Assembly: GCA_004369085.1 (NCBI GenBank)
Contig: ML210307.1
Location: forward strand, 1 to 64,000
Direction: 5' to 3'
Length of the DNA stretch: 64,000 nt
From: Coprinopsis marcescibilis
Taxonomy: Eukaryota; Basidiomycota; Agaricomycetes; Agaricales; Psathyrellaceae
Part shown: in pieces, positions 22,801 to 33,558 of the stretch
How positions within the stretch are numbered: the stretch's first letter is position 1
How the letters are laid out: each line of letters begins with the position of its first letter
Notes under the pieces: model-generated
Seen by the model: the letters and a program-made list of their open reading frames with translations, nothing else
Told to the model about the DNA's origin: nothing
Database searches by the model: none
Translations under genes and position numbers: made by a program

Positions 22801-23917
22801 ACGTCGCAAAGACTCTGTCGAGCCCAGCCGAGAAGCAGTCAAGCTTCGTCGCGAGCTTTCAGCACAGGATTCCGATTTCAATTCCTCCCTGGCAATTTCC
22901 CTCGACCACCTCTCCTGGTATCTCGACAAGCTAGGCCAACCAGAGGACTCATTAGGACCTGCTAAAGACGCCATTGACATTCGACGCGAGCTATCAGCTC
23001 ATGACGCTGGTTCCACTTGTTCGCTTGCTCAGTCTCTGCACGACTATGCGTTGTCCCTCAGCAACGCTGGGCATTTATCAGATGCCTTGCAGGCTTCTAA
23101 AGAGGCTGTCGACGTTCGTCGTAATTTGGCGGAAGAAAACCCTGATGAATACAATGAACCCCTCTCCCTCTCTCTCGCCCACTTCGCGTGGTATCTCAGT
23201 CGACTAGGCCGCGATACAGAAGCTATCGAAGCTTCCCTCGAATCGACCAACATTCGCCGGAAGCTGGCCGCACGAGACCCTGACAAGTACGACCCGATGC
23301 TCGCAGGCTCGCTTGATGACCACGCAGGATATCTGGACAAGCTGGGTCGCTACGCTGACGCCGCAGGGGTGCATTCAGAAATTGTCGACGTTCACCGCAA
23401 GCTGGTCACCAGGAGCCCTCAGAACGTTGACTGTGAATCAATGTTGGCCGAGAAGCTGAACGCCTACGCTTGGTGTCTCGGACCAGACGCTGGTCGTGGA
23501 GAAGAGGGTTTGACCCGCGCAGAAGAGTCCGTGGCGATATATCGTCGCCTGGCTGCAACAGATTTGCACAAGGTCGCGAGGGATTTTGCCAATTCGTTGG
23601 ACACCATGGCACATTGCCTCAACCTATGCAAGCGGTATTCGGAAGCCGCTGCCATAGCCATGGAAGGAATCGAGATATACCGTAGCTCGGTAGCTGTGGT
23701 TCGCGATGCAACTATCCCTGACAACGTTGAAGGAGCCTTGTACAGGAACCGTGCTCATGCCCTCGCCAGCTCAGGACGCGAAGACGAGGCTCTCACACAT
23801 GTTCAACATGCCATCGAGATTTATCAAAGGGATACACAGAGATTTAAAGAACAGTTGGGGGATTCTATCAAGCTTTCTGATTCACTTTCAGCAAAACTGG
23901 ACGTTTTGAATACTTAG
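19854..23917 (+). CDS. NACHT-TPR NOD-like receptor (STAND NTPase)
   Basis: Five exons (19854-19863, 19922-20077, 20126-20242, 20291-21840, 21884-23917) sum to 1,288 residues. The N-terminal 100 residues are Ser/Thr/Asn-rich and contain NVNLNNSHLQVIGGNQN. The NACHT domain follows: P-loop VADAIGSGKSALAH, Walker B LLVVAIDALDELD, then FRFVITTRPEKRV and the winged-helix-like region with LLHLSIREYLTE. Exon 5 is nearly all TPR, with about a dozen units of roughly 42 residues of the type SLHNHALYLNNAGRRKDSVE followed by SREAVKLRREL. The join at 21840/21884 is phase 0 and fuses what would otherwise look like two genes. By family it is an oligomerising ATPase sensor in heterokaryon incompatibility or immune-like cell death. 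Its effector domain is not recognisable. Confidence 0.9.
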
Positions 23918-24421
23918 ATCCAATTTCTAACTTTGTAATACTGCGTCTTACTACTTAGTAGGTAGATTCAAACGAACACTAAAATGATGAACCAGAGACA
24001 GGGCCGGAACTTTTTGCACGACGTCACATAGTCGACAACTATCGCAAAGAAAGTTCAACTTTTGGGGCTTCACCTGCCAGGCTGCACTTCCACCGGATCC
24101 TGAGAAGTTGGTTTGGAATGCCGTGCAGAATGTGTACAGGCGGAGAGCCCACTCAAGCCAACGCAGTGCTTTCAACTCCCGTCGGGTTTTCCGGTCTCGG
24201 AGTCACCGCCCGGAAGTCTTCCCTGCAGGGATTAACTGGGCGCTAATATTCAACAACTTCTCATCAATCTGCGGATTGATGTGACAAAGAAAAGATCGCA
24301 GCAATCCGTACTAGCTTGAGCCGCTGCCTCAGTACTTCGATGTAGCGACTGGGCACTGTAGAAGCGAATAGATTTTCTTCTGTACCCAAAATTCAGAATA
24401 CACTATGTAACTCTGATAACA
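23918..24421. other. Convergent intergenic region
   Basis: This is 504 bp between the NLR stop and the stop of paralogue C. It holds 3' regions only; no gene is seen. Confidence 0.5.
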
Positions 24422-25819
24422 TTACATTGGTGTATATGCGGGAGGTACACTAAGTGTCATTCGTGAATTGAGGCGTATTCCACTGTCGTTGTGAGCCCTG
24501 GGCTTAGATGAGCTGTCAAAATGTACTTTTCGGGGTATCCCACTCCTACCCGGACCCTCCGTCAATGGAATCGAGCTATAGTCTCCAGATACATGGCGCC
24601 TAAGAGCTCTGGATAATCGTGCGCTGTAAGTTGGAGGAGGAGAAGTAATTGGGGTGAGGCTGGCGCCGTATGCATCAGCCGCTGCTTGAGCATTTTCAAA
24701 ATGCACTCTTTGCTTTTTTTGTTTGTGAATGAGAATCCCCGTCAAAGCCAGTAGTAGGAGAGCAGCAGCTCCACCCATCACTCCCCCTACAATCGCACCG
24801 ACAGGTCGTCCAGAGGCTGAAGGGAGCCGAGGAACAGTATCGATAGGAAGCCCATCGAGCTCCGGTCCTAGGGTATGTGGATTGCGGTTCAGAATGTCGC
24901 CTTGTGCGATGATTAAATGGGAGAGGACCAGGGGCGCTTCGTGTCCGTTGTAAACAACCTTCAGACGATGTAAGTTGCGGGGAACTTTTGCTGTTTGAAA
25001 AAGTGTGTGCTGAACGGTATTTTCTTCACTACCCAGGATACTGAAGGGGTGCATGGGTCCCCCATCAAGGCTATATGTAGCTCGGGATTGAGAGGCAGAC
25101 TGGTCGGCAAATGCCCTGCCCTTCCAGGAAACTTGGGTACCTATGAGTCCTTGAATTAGTAACTTAGCCGCAGTACCCAATGAGACATACCGATAAATTC
25201 AACCTCCATAAAACTATGCTCAGTGTTCGTCAACCTTTCAAGCCTATTCCCAGGGGGAAACTCCCATCCAGGACCATACAGAATACTTGTGTCATTGACG
25301 CCAAGTACCACGCTATAGTTGGACAAGGCCTTATGATAAGCAAGGTTGGCGGAGGGGGATACATCAATCGAATCTACCCAGAACGGAGCGTCCTCCGTTG
25401 CCTGGATCCTCACAGTGAGTTTGTGGGCCGTATCCGGGTTAAGCCCGGTAATCGAGCAATATTGGAAGTTATTTTGAACAATTAGGGCGGACGGTCGAGA
25501 GTAGATTCGGCCATCTACAAAGCATTGCCATCCTGACTGCCCAGCATTCTCGTCTCTACGTATATTTCGTCCGTACAACGAGACGGCTCGCCCTAGAAAT
25601 GGAGATGTAGTCGATTGCTGCAGACAAAGACCTGGGCACCAGAGCCTTACCTTGGAATGAGAATGCAACAGATGCTTTTCCAGATGTGCGATGCTGACTG
25701 CCGCCCACAATCTCAGAACGGAACGGCCCTTCATGCTGTACATGGTCTACTTCCCACTCCCCTTCGTATTGTATATCTTGATGGCCGTCGTCGAAGGTGA
25801 TAAATCGCACACTCGACAT
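24422..25819 (-). CDS. Single-pass membrane protein with two-module jelly-roll-like ectodomain (paralogue C)
   Basis: Three exons (25819-25651, 25592-25191, 25140-24422) give 429 residues. The intron positions are identical to those in A and B. The first module starts RFITFDDGHQDIQYEGEWEV and the second SNYSVVLGVNDTSILYGPGW. SRATYSLDGG leads to a membrane helix (VGAIVGGVMGGAAALLLLAL) and a tail with SPPPTYSARL and a terminal VPPAYTPM. Here the first intron has an ordinary GT donor, unlike the GC donors of A and B. It is 15 kb from the A/B tandem, with two F-box/membrane genes and the TPR-NLR pair between, so the duplication is older or the locus was rearranged. The function is unknown; it is probably displayed at the cell surface. 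Confidence 0.82.
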
Positions 25820-26242
25820 CTCTTTACTGCTCCGTAGGCAATAGAGTCAGAGTCGATTTTAGGAGCTGATGGAGGGGGAGAATGAGGCATGCGCAGGAAC
25901 TGTACCAGGATGGTCATCCTGACCGTATGAGCATTGTTTGATGGTTGCCAGAAAGTGACTAAGAGTAGACTTGTGACATGAGCCTTGCTTAAGCCTAGTC
26001 AAAGCAGTTCCCAGTACATCAAGTGCGCGCGAGTGAGAGCTAGTAAATCTCAACATAATATAAAAATTGACTCCGTATAACATCTTTTGAACCCTGAGCC
26101 CGCAAGGACATTCCAGAACTTGCACATCGACAACTTTTTACGAGGGTCCTGATGCCAAAGCAGATAGTAGGAGCAAGTAAGTACAGCTAGAACCATACCA
26201 GCTTCAGACATGACTCGCCCAGCCGAGCAGCCACTCTGGCTC

Positions 26243-26282
26243 AGCGCCCATCGACCCGGTGTGGGTTAAGGGGATGGGCGCT
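26243..26282. repeat. Perfect 10-bp inverted repeat, 20-nt loop
   Basis: AGCGCCCATC at 26243-26252 is the exact reverse complement of GATGGGCGCT at 26273-26282. It is GC-rich and could form a stable hairpin in DNA or RNA. There is no flanking duplication to prove a mobile element. Confidence 0.6.
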
Positions 26283-27340
26283 CGGGCATCCCGTGTCCCA
26301 GGTCTCAATTTACGTATGCAAAGTTGTATATTTGGTAAATCCTCTCCCACGATGTTTGCACAACGACGCAAATAACTGAGTAAGGAATGAGCAGGTTATG
26401 ATCGGATACATCTTGCATTGGAACATGATCTCTCAGCAGGCCGGGCCGCGAGTTATACTCTTTGGTCGAAAATCCTGCGGGATCTGGGAAACGAGTATAC
26501 TATCGAACAAGGATACCCGAGTCACGTACTTAGATCACAGCTGCACACGGATACTGGCTCAGGACGTGGCCAATGCATTGGAGAGAGGAAATCCCAAGGC
26601 GCTCAATCCATCTCGTCGTGCAAATAGTACACTAAACAGCCCATTTCACATGTGGGTCTGGAGCCTAGCGGACGCGTCTGTTATTCGAACATTCGAGCAT
26701 ACAAGGTCCTTTCCTGTGCTAGCACAGGAGTACTCACAGGGTGTACATGTGTAGTCGTACAAGTCCAACATCTAGTAGCAGTCCGAGCCAGACCGTATGC
26801 GTGTATCGAGCCGCCGTTTTCCGTTATCAACTTGAATGTGTGCCAGCAGACTTGCCAATAACCCGCTATTTCTGCTTGACTAGTTAGTGTTTGAATTGAC
26901 TGGACTTTCATCGTCCATTTCTCCAGTGTCAGATTGAACCACGAGGCACATGATTTATTACACAAGGTTACAATGGAAGCCTGGAGCCTGAGGGGAAGAC
27001 CGTAAACAGGCCAGAGCAACTTCCAAGTTGCACGCACAAGCCAATTGATGACATCATTTACCTCGGATCTTATCTTATCGTCCGCTTCGAGAACTATGTA
27101 CTTACAACCAAGTAGGGCTGTCAAAGTCCTCGCTGAGCATTCCTCGGCTGCGTTTGACACTATCTCTCGCTAATATTGGTAGTAGGATGGGAGTATGTTG
27201 GACCATTGAGGAAGAACTATAGAGAGTCAACCTTCCCAGTCCCTTCGACGAATAATCACGTTCAAGTTAGTAATATCCACAAAACCATTCACCCTTCTCA
27301 CTCATGATCAGTCTTCTGATCTTTTTGAAAGGATACTTCT

Positions 27341-27372
27341 CGGTGAGCTTGCCAGGCAGCATTAGCTCACCG
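27341..27372. repeat. Perfect 9-bp inverted repeat, 14-nt loop
   Basis: CGGTGAGCT at 27341-27349 pairs exactly with AGCTCACCG at 27364-27372. It sits about 1.4 kb upstream of the dioxygenase. Its role is unknown. Confidence 0.55.
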
Positions 27373-28740
27373 GTACCGACATATAGCTTTGCATCAGCTC
27401 AGTGCGACCAATGTCGAAGCTTAAGTTGGTCAGGCTTGGGCTCACGTGGGGATCTGCTTCGCTGCTTCGATTCGGATGGAGCCAATGGTTTCATAGCAAT
27501 TGATGACCTCTACACATTCATCGAGCGAGCATCGCACTTTACTTTGTGCCAGCATGGTCTAGCACGGTCTCTTATCATCCTTCTACAGCTTCTTCCTGCG
27601 CGAACACCGTGTTTCTTGGGCAGTTTTTGTCTGCAACGCTTCGCCTGAGACCATTTTTCCGAGTGTAGGACATTGCTTTGAAACTGCGGTTATCCGTCCC
27701 TCGGCATTGTATCGCATATCTGCTGCACCCTAGAACCTCTTACATATGTTTGTCGATGATATTGTGCCGACGACATATGCTCTTAAATGGCTTCGATTCT
27801 CATTCATGCGATCGCTTCGGCCAGAGACGTCACAGTCCTTGCCGAGGCAATTGATTGCAAGGTTCGAATCGTTGTGCCGAATCCTGTGAGCCAACATCAA
27901 TTCGAAAGCCCTTGTTTATATTTTTGACACTGATTCTGTTCTTCCTAAACTGCGAATGCGAAGGGGGCTAGTAGAAGTTTAGCGTGATCGTTGGTATTTT
28001 AGAAAACAACAGCAGTCTTCAAATCGATAACACACCACCCCGTTCCCATCGAACCGGCACCCGTCTGACAGAAATGAAGGAAGCCGAAGAACGACTGTCG
28101 CTAGCCATGAGCAACCCCATGTCGCCATTGTCTATCCATAAAGAACAGCACTTCCTCCGAACATGGAGTCGAAGCGGAAAAACGTAACGGGTGAATAGTT
28201 AACACACCCCATGCGCGACTGATGCTGGAAAGAATGTCGGGTGGAATAACGGAGGATTAAGCTTCCTCAAAACAGACGCCAGCCAACCAAGGATGTCGCA
28301 TTTGAATTAAATTGTGTTGTCTCGCAGCCGCAACGGACGCCACCAAAGCGCGAGGTGTCAATCAATTGGATTAAATAGCGATTAATCCACGTACCGATCG
28401 TCGCTGCTATTCAGCGGTACCGGCGAGAAAGTTGATGCGATGCGTGTATCCAAGGTCATTTTCTCCGTTCGACTTGCCCTACGCAGAATACGCGGTGAAA
28501 AAGCACCCTATACAAACCGATCTCCACTGAAAGATGGCCACTTCAAGCTCAAAGAATTTGGCCTATCCGCTAAAACGAATTAGAAAGTTCATCGTAACAC
28601 GCCAGATTCGAAGAACTTCTTCCGCGCGTAGGTCTTCCTTCCTGATCAATCTCGGTAACTCTGGAGTTCTTCAGAATCGTGTAAAAAGGCACGTCGATGA
28701 TGGGCTGAAGACAAACATACCTTTCTCACTTTGAGACAAT

Positions 28741-30065
28741 ATGCGTATCTTTGCACTAGCACCGCTGCTTGCTTTGGCAACCTTCGTTTTCGGTTAGCTG
28801 CTTCACACTGGTCATTATTTCTGCGCGACTTACATCTTTCTTAGCTCACCCCGAGACTGAAGACCACCCAGCCACCGCTGAGGAGCTCATCGCTCGCAAC
28901 GTAAGGGGCCGTCTTCATTCAAAGTGACTGGCACTGACGGTGCTTTGCAATGATCAGACCGACATCGAAGCGCGAAATGTCGCTGCACGAAAGTGTGCTC
29001 CCCAGGTTGCAGAGTTCGAGGCACAGCGCCTGCAGAAGCGAGCCAAGTTGATGAAGAGACAGCAAACTGGCACATTCACCGCCCCCATCCCCCGTACCAC
29101 CTCCATCACGAACGTAAGCCAACCGGTCATTTTGCTGTTGTCCTAGAGAAAATCACTGACATACACCCCACCAGAACTCTTGCGTTCTCCACCCAGAGAC
29201 CATCGAGGGTCCCTACTATATCAGGAACGAGTTCATCCGCAGCGATGTTCGCGAGACCCAACCGTCAGTTTCCGATTATAAATCGAGACATACCACACAT
29301 CCTCACCCTCCTTCATTTAGTGGTGTCGCTCTGGTCCTTGACGTTGGTGTGATCGACAGCCGAACCTGCCGACCCTACCCCAACGCCTTCGTCGAGATCT
29401 GGGCTGCTAATGCCACTGGCGCCTACGGAGGATACGTCGGCCCCCAGGGTACTCCCACCAGGATCAAGGATGACACTTGGCTCCGTGGCGGTCTCTTCAC
29501 GAACGCTCAGGGCATCGTCGAGCTGACCACCATCTACCCCGGATACTACACCGGCCGCACCACCCACATCCATGCCATGGTTCACGGCGGCAACTGGCAA
29601 TCGCGTGCTAACGGGTTCGTTGAATCTCCCATGTTCGCGCTTCTATCGGATAAGGCTGACTGAAAGCATGGGGTTTTAGCACTTTTGTCTCTGGCTCAGG
29701 AACTGTCAACCATATTGGTCAATTCTTCTTCGATGAGGCCTGGAATGACCGTGTCTTCGCCACCCACCCATACACCACCAACAGGGTCCCGAGAACCTAC
29801 AACAACCGCGACTTCATCATGCAGCAGGCTGGTCCTGGTGCTGTCGCCAAGTAAGCTTTATATCCTGCACACAAACTGAACCTTCACTTACCTGTACCAA
29901 GGTTGTCGTACTTAAATGGCAACAGTGTTACCGAGGGCGTGTTTGGCTACATCAGTATGTATTTCCCTCTCACCAACCAAAAACGATCCCTAAAGTCATG
30001 GAACAGCTGTCGTTGTCAATGGTGGTTCCAACTACAGGATCCAAAATAACAACGCCCTGCGATAA
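28741..30065 (+). CDS. Secreted intradiol ring-cleavage dioxygenase
   Basis: This multi-exon gene starts with a signal peptide (MRIFALAPLLALATFVFG) and ends at TAA 30063-30065. After a Lys/Arg-rich propeptide-like stretch come the family blocks: ETIEGPYYIRNEFIR, VIDSRTCRPYPNAFVEIW, GIVELTTIYPGYYTGRTTHI followed by HAMVH, and GQFFFDEAWNDRV. The Tyr of YPGYYTGR and the two His of HIH are the expected non-haem Fe(III) ligands, with a further Tyr upstream. By family it inserts both atoms of O2 into catechol-type rings, giving muconates; the fungal secreted branch is linked to aromatic or lignin-derived compounds. Introns interrupt after the signal sequence, before TDIEARN, after TTSITN, after RETQP, after ANG, after AVAK and near the C terminus. 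The exact substrate is not predictable. Confidence 0.9.
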
Positions 30066-30556
30066 ATCGTGAAAGTCCTTGGGAGCTAGGGAGACGATGC
30101 GACCATTTACATCAAGTAGATAGTTCTCATGCGTACCTTCACACACGGATATCATGGCTTGAAATTGAATTCGACTCTGGTGACGTCTATCGCAATTGTT
30201 CAGGACACAGACACACATGCGAAGCTTCAAAACGGTTGCGGCAGTTTCCCGAAGAAAACAGGAGCGGTTGTGATGTTCCGAATGTGCATCTGCTGTGGTA
30301 TAAATCACGATCGACAGGTAATGAGCCAACCAATTCCCTTCAATTCCGATACGTCTCAGCGAATCTAGTACGAGGATCAACTGGAGTGATGTGTTGGGTT
30401 ATCGAACTATTGGCGTCTCCAATACAAGTGATCTGTAGGCAGCACGGCGACAAGAAAGATGTGAATGCAAGGCAGTGAATGCATGTGTATGTATTTTGGC
30501 ATGGATGCATGGATCATACAGGACGAAAAAGAAAAGGTGTACAGTCGTGGGTGCGT
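30066..30556. other. Convergent intergenic region
   Basis: This is about 490 bp between the dioxygenase stop and the eL37 stop. It holds 3' regions only; no gene is seen. Confidence 0.5.
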
Positions 30557-31274
30557 TTACTCGGCAACGGCCTTGACGGTTCTCTTCTTCGCAGAAGTGT
30601 TTTCTCTAAAGGACACAATAAGCGGATGAAGCGCGAGTCAGAATGTGTTAAACCCACCTGAATCCGTTCTTGAATCGTCTCGACACGCCCTTCAAGTACT
30701 TCATCCTGCCAGTACCGGTGGTCTTTCGGCGCTTGGCCTTTTGACCCCACTCAAACGACCTCAACTTGGCTGCGGGGTATCCACACTGGGCACATGCTGT
30801 CGGGTAAAAATACTGCGGTTAGATTTTAATAGTAGATGATAGTGACATTTGCGTACTTTTGTGTTGCCTGTGGAACGCCCTGTTGCCGCAGCGACGGCAC
30901 AAGGTGTGGGTCTTGGTGTGTCTCTTACTGTAAACGGTCGTTAATCAGTCTGTGGGTCCTTGGGAGAGGTAACATGAAATAGACGAACCCGAAGGACGAG
31001 GTACCTGTAGATCGCAATTAGTTTTTATCGACATTAGCTATATAAAAAAACTGCGCACCTTTCGTCTAAACCCCAGAAACCACCATGGAATACAAGCAGT
31101 CAGTGTGTTGCCCTTGCAGATTGGGACAGACTACAAGAGTAACCCCAGTCCGGCTGCCTCATCCAAATCGAAACTTTGGCATCCATCCCATCCCTCGATT
31201 CCAGCGGTTCAGCAGCAGCATTGCAGCGTTCTACGGTTTCCTGGGGGTACATTCGAGTCGTGAAAACTCACCAT
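30557..31274 (-). CDS. rpl37: 60S ribosomal protein eL37
   Basis: The spliced product (about 94 residues) reads [19 protein letters not shown], then [47 protein letters not shown] and ends [10 protein letters not shown]. This is diagnostic for eL37, including the four-cysteine zinc site (CRRC and CAQC). It sits on the large ribosomal subunit. The first exon codes only for Met: ATG at 31274-31272 is followed at once by GTGAGT, and the next exon begins ACGAAAG after a TTTAG acceptor near 31056. Further introns follow after K3, after the SFG codon, before TCAQC and after NGFR. Intron-rich 5' ends are common in fungal ribosomal protein genes. It is divergent from CWC27 with 219 bp between. Confidence 0.95.
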
Positions 31275-31493
31275 CTCGTCGTGTGCTTGAGGGCTGGGCG
31301 GGGTCGATGTTGATGAGGGCTTGTTGTGTGGTGCCCAGAGGCTTTGGTAGGGTGGGAAAGCCTCCGGACTTGTGTGATCCGATTACTATTTCGGGACGTG
31401 GCAGTGGAACACTGTGCCGGCCGCGGGATCGAGCGCGCCTCACAGTGACGAGCTCCCTCTCTCCCTCTCCGTCGAATCTTATAATATCGAATA
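31275..31493. promoter_or_regulatory. Bidirectional promoter, eL37 / CWC27
   Basis: Only 219 bp separate the two divergent start codons, so both housekeeping promoters and 5' UTRs must fit here. The stretch has pyrimidine-rich runs (CTCCCTCTCTCCCTCTCC near 31452-31470) just before the CWC27 start, as is usual in basidiomycete housekeeping promoters. No TATA box is evident. Confidence 0.6.
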
Positions 31494-33558
31494 ATGGCTT
31501 TACCTACTAAAGGACGCGTAGTCATTGAAACCACCTTTGGAGAAGTTGACATCGAACTCTGGGCTAAAGTAAGCGCCATGTTTTGCTGGTATCCAATCTA
31601 GACTGAGAACTATCCAGGAAACACCAAAAACATGTCGCAATTTCATAGCGTTAGCGCTGGAGGGTCTGTAAGTTCCATTCACTTGACAAATTACAGCTGT
31701 ACGAGACTTGGTTTCCTCAACAGGATACTATGACGGAGTGATATTTCACCGGTGAGACGCTAATGAGTTCCGGGATGTTGCAGAATAACTCATGGGTATT
31801 AAGGATTGTGCCAGGTTTCCTGGCCCAGACAGGTGATAGAACTGGGACTGGAAACGGTGGAGAGTCATTCTATGGTGGTATGTTGGCCGGCTCATCTAGG
31901 AATTCCATCTTACAGGTCTTGATAGAACCATTTGAGGATGAAATTCACCCCAGGCTGCGATACACGCACCGTGGTCTCGTTGGAATGGCTAACAATGACA
32001 AGAAGAATACGAACGACTCCCAATTCTTCCTCACGCTAGGTAGGGGACGTCCGACTCTGCTTATGCTCTCTACTGACAATGCTACGCTAGACAGAGCCGA
32101 TGAACTACACGGAAAACATACGCTCTTTGGAAGGGTAATCGGAGATACCATTTACAGTGCGTTGTCTCCATACATCTTGGCTCAGCATGACCAACCGGTG
32201 TCGTAGATGTTATGAAGCTCTCAGAAATGGGTATGATCTACCTCTCATGTTTCTCAAGACTCTCCGTTTAACCACCCATGACGCGCAGAAATCGATAGTA
32301 ACAACCGGCCAGTCTAGTACGCCATCTTCGCCTCAAACGTTCCACGTTACTGATCATATTTCAGCCCACCAAAGATCAAGGCCATCCGAATCCTGGATAA
32401 CCCATTCGACGATATCATCCCTCGCATCACCGCGGCAGAGCGCAAAGCACAATTCAGAGCACGAGAAGATGCGCAGCGGGAGAGGGAAGACGAACAGCGT
32501 CGTAGAGGGGCCAAGAAGTAAGTAAATGCCCCAATTCTTTAGCGTGCCATGTCTCACAGTTCTCTAGAAACACCAAGTTGCTTAGTTTCGGTGCGGACGA
32601 GGAGGAAGGCGGCGAGGAAGAGGTCGAGTTCAAGAAGAAACCTATATTCCGTCCCGACTGTGAGTATGCTTACAGACCTTGCTCGGACCAACTGACCCAT
32701 CGTTTCGCAGTGGTTGACGACCCACAGCCGACAGTCGTGGTTCCCGACTTTGTAACTAATCCCGTCCCACCACCTTCCAAGAAGAAGGAAGAACCAAAAG
32801 CCAAATCGCCTGAGCCCGCTGAGTCCTCCGTCAAGGTTAGCTCAGCTCTGATACCGGCTACGATGTCTCTCATCTCTCCGTAGTCCTCGAAGAAGAAGAA
32901 AGGCAAGGAAAAGGACGATCTCTCAAGCATCCGAGAAAACCACGCCAAGGAGCATATGTCAGCTAGGTAATTACCCTGCCCTCCTATCTCGCCTTGCTCG
33001 CCATTCTCACAGAAACTATGCAGCGATGCCAGACGAGCCCAAATCGAGCAAATGGAAGCCGACATCCGCAAGATTAGCCAACGGCACGAACACAGTGACG
33101 ATGAATCATCCAAGAAGAAGCCCAAACGATCCTATCTCGAGGAAGAACTGGCGAAATACTCCAAGGGTCGAGGCCTTCACAGCAAGAAGGGCAAAGATTC
33201 TCGCAAGAAAGACGAAAGTGGCGTTCTCGCCGCCTTGGACGGATTCCGTGACAAGCTGCGAAAAACGATGCAGGTGGATGACAACGACCCCGATGCCGAG
33301 ATGAGGGATGTGAACGCGGGAGAAGAGGGCGAGGAGGTTGGCGTGGAAGTTGACGATGACTTTGGGTTCATGACACATGCACTTCACTTCCCTAAAGGCA
33401 ACGAAGAGGAGCAGCAGAAGGCTGAACGTGACTACGAGGTTATCGACCCCAGAGCTCGGAATGCTCAAGCTAAGGAGGAGGAAAGGGAGAAGAAGAAGCA
33501 GAAGATGGGCAAGCATACAAAGCATGGAGGTGGCCATCGCGATCGGCCTCGTCGTTGA
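31494..33558 (+). CDS. CWC27: Spliceosome-associated cyclophilin CWC27 (peptidyl-prolyl isomerase)
   Basis: The multi-exon gene encodes an N-terminal cyclophilin domain: RVVIETTFGEVDIELWAK, ETPKTCRNFIALALEG, YYDGVIFHR, IVPGFLAQTGDRTGTGNGGE, THRGLVGMANNDKKNTNDSQ followed by FFLTL, and HTLFGRVIGDTIY. It then has the CWC27-specific linker RPVYPPKIKAIRILDNPFDD followed by IIPRITAAERKAQ. The C-terminal half is highly charged, with coiled and Lys/Glu-rich stretches, and carries FGFMTHALHFP near the end. CWC27 is known to join the activated spliceosome and pairs with CWC22/eIF4A3. Many CWC27 orthologues have a weakened isomerase site; I did not resolve every catalytic position. The ATG at 31494 opens directly into the cyclophilin fold. 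It lies next to eL37 in divergent orientation. Confidence 0.93.

Larger units (their letters stand above)
25820..28740. other. Gene-free 2.9 kb with two hairpin-forming inverted repeats
   Basis: No open frame here has a family signature or coherent splice sites. Two perfect short inverted repeats stand out: 10 bp arms at 26243-26252/26273-26282 and 9 bp arms at 27341-27349/27364-27372. The last few hundred bases should hold the dioxygenase promoter. Confidence 0.45.

Noticed and set aside
20245..23917. NACHT protein and TPR protein as two separate genes (20245-21876 and 21980-23917).
   Set aside because: A short intron (21841-21883, GTATGT..TAG) joins them in phase 0, and NACHT followed by TPR is a standard fungal NLR layout.
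26398..26754. 118-residue plus-strand frame in the 2.9-kb gap.
   Set aside because: Two overlapping frames of similar length, no family pattern, and no splice context.
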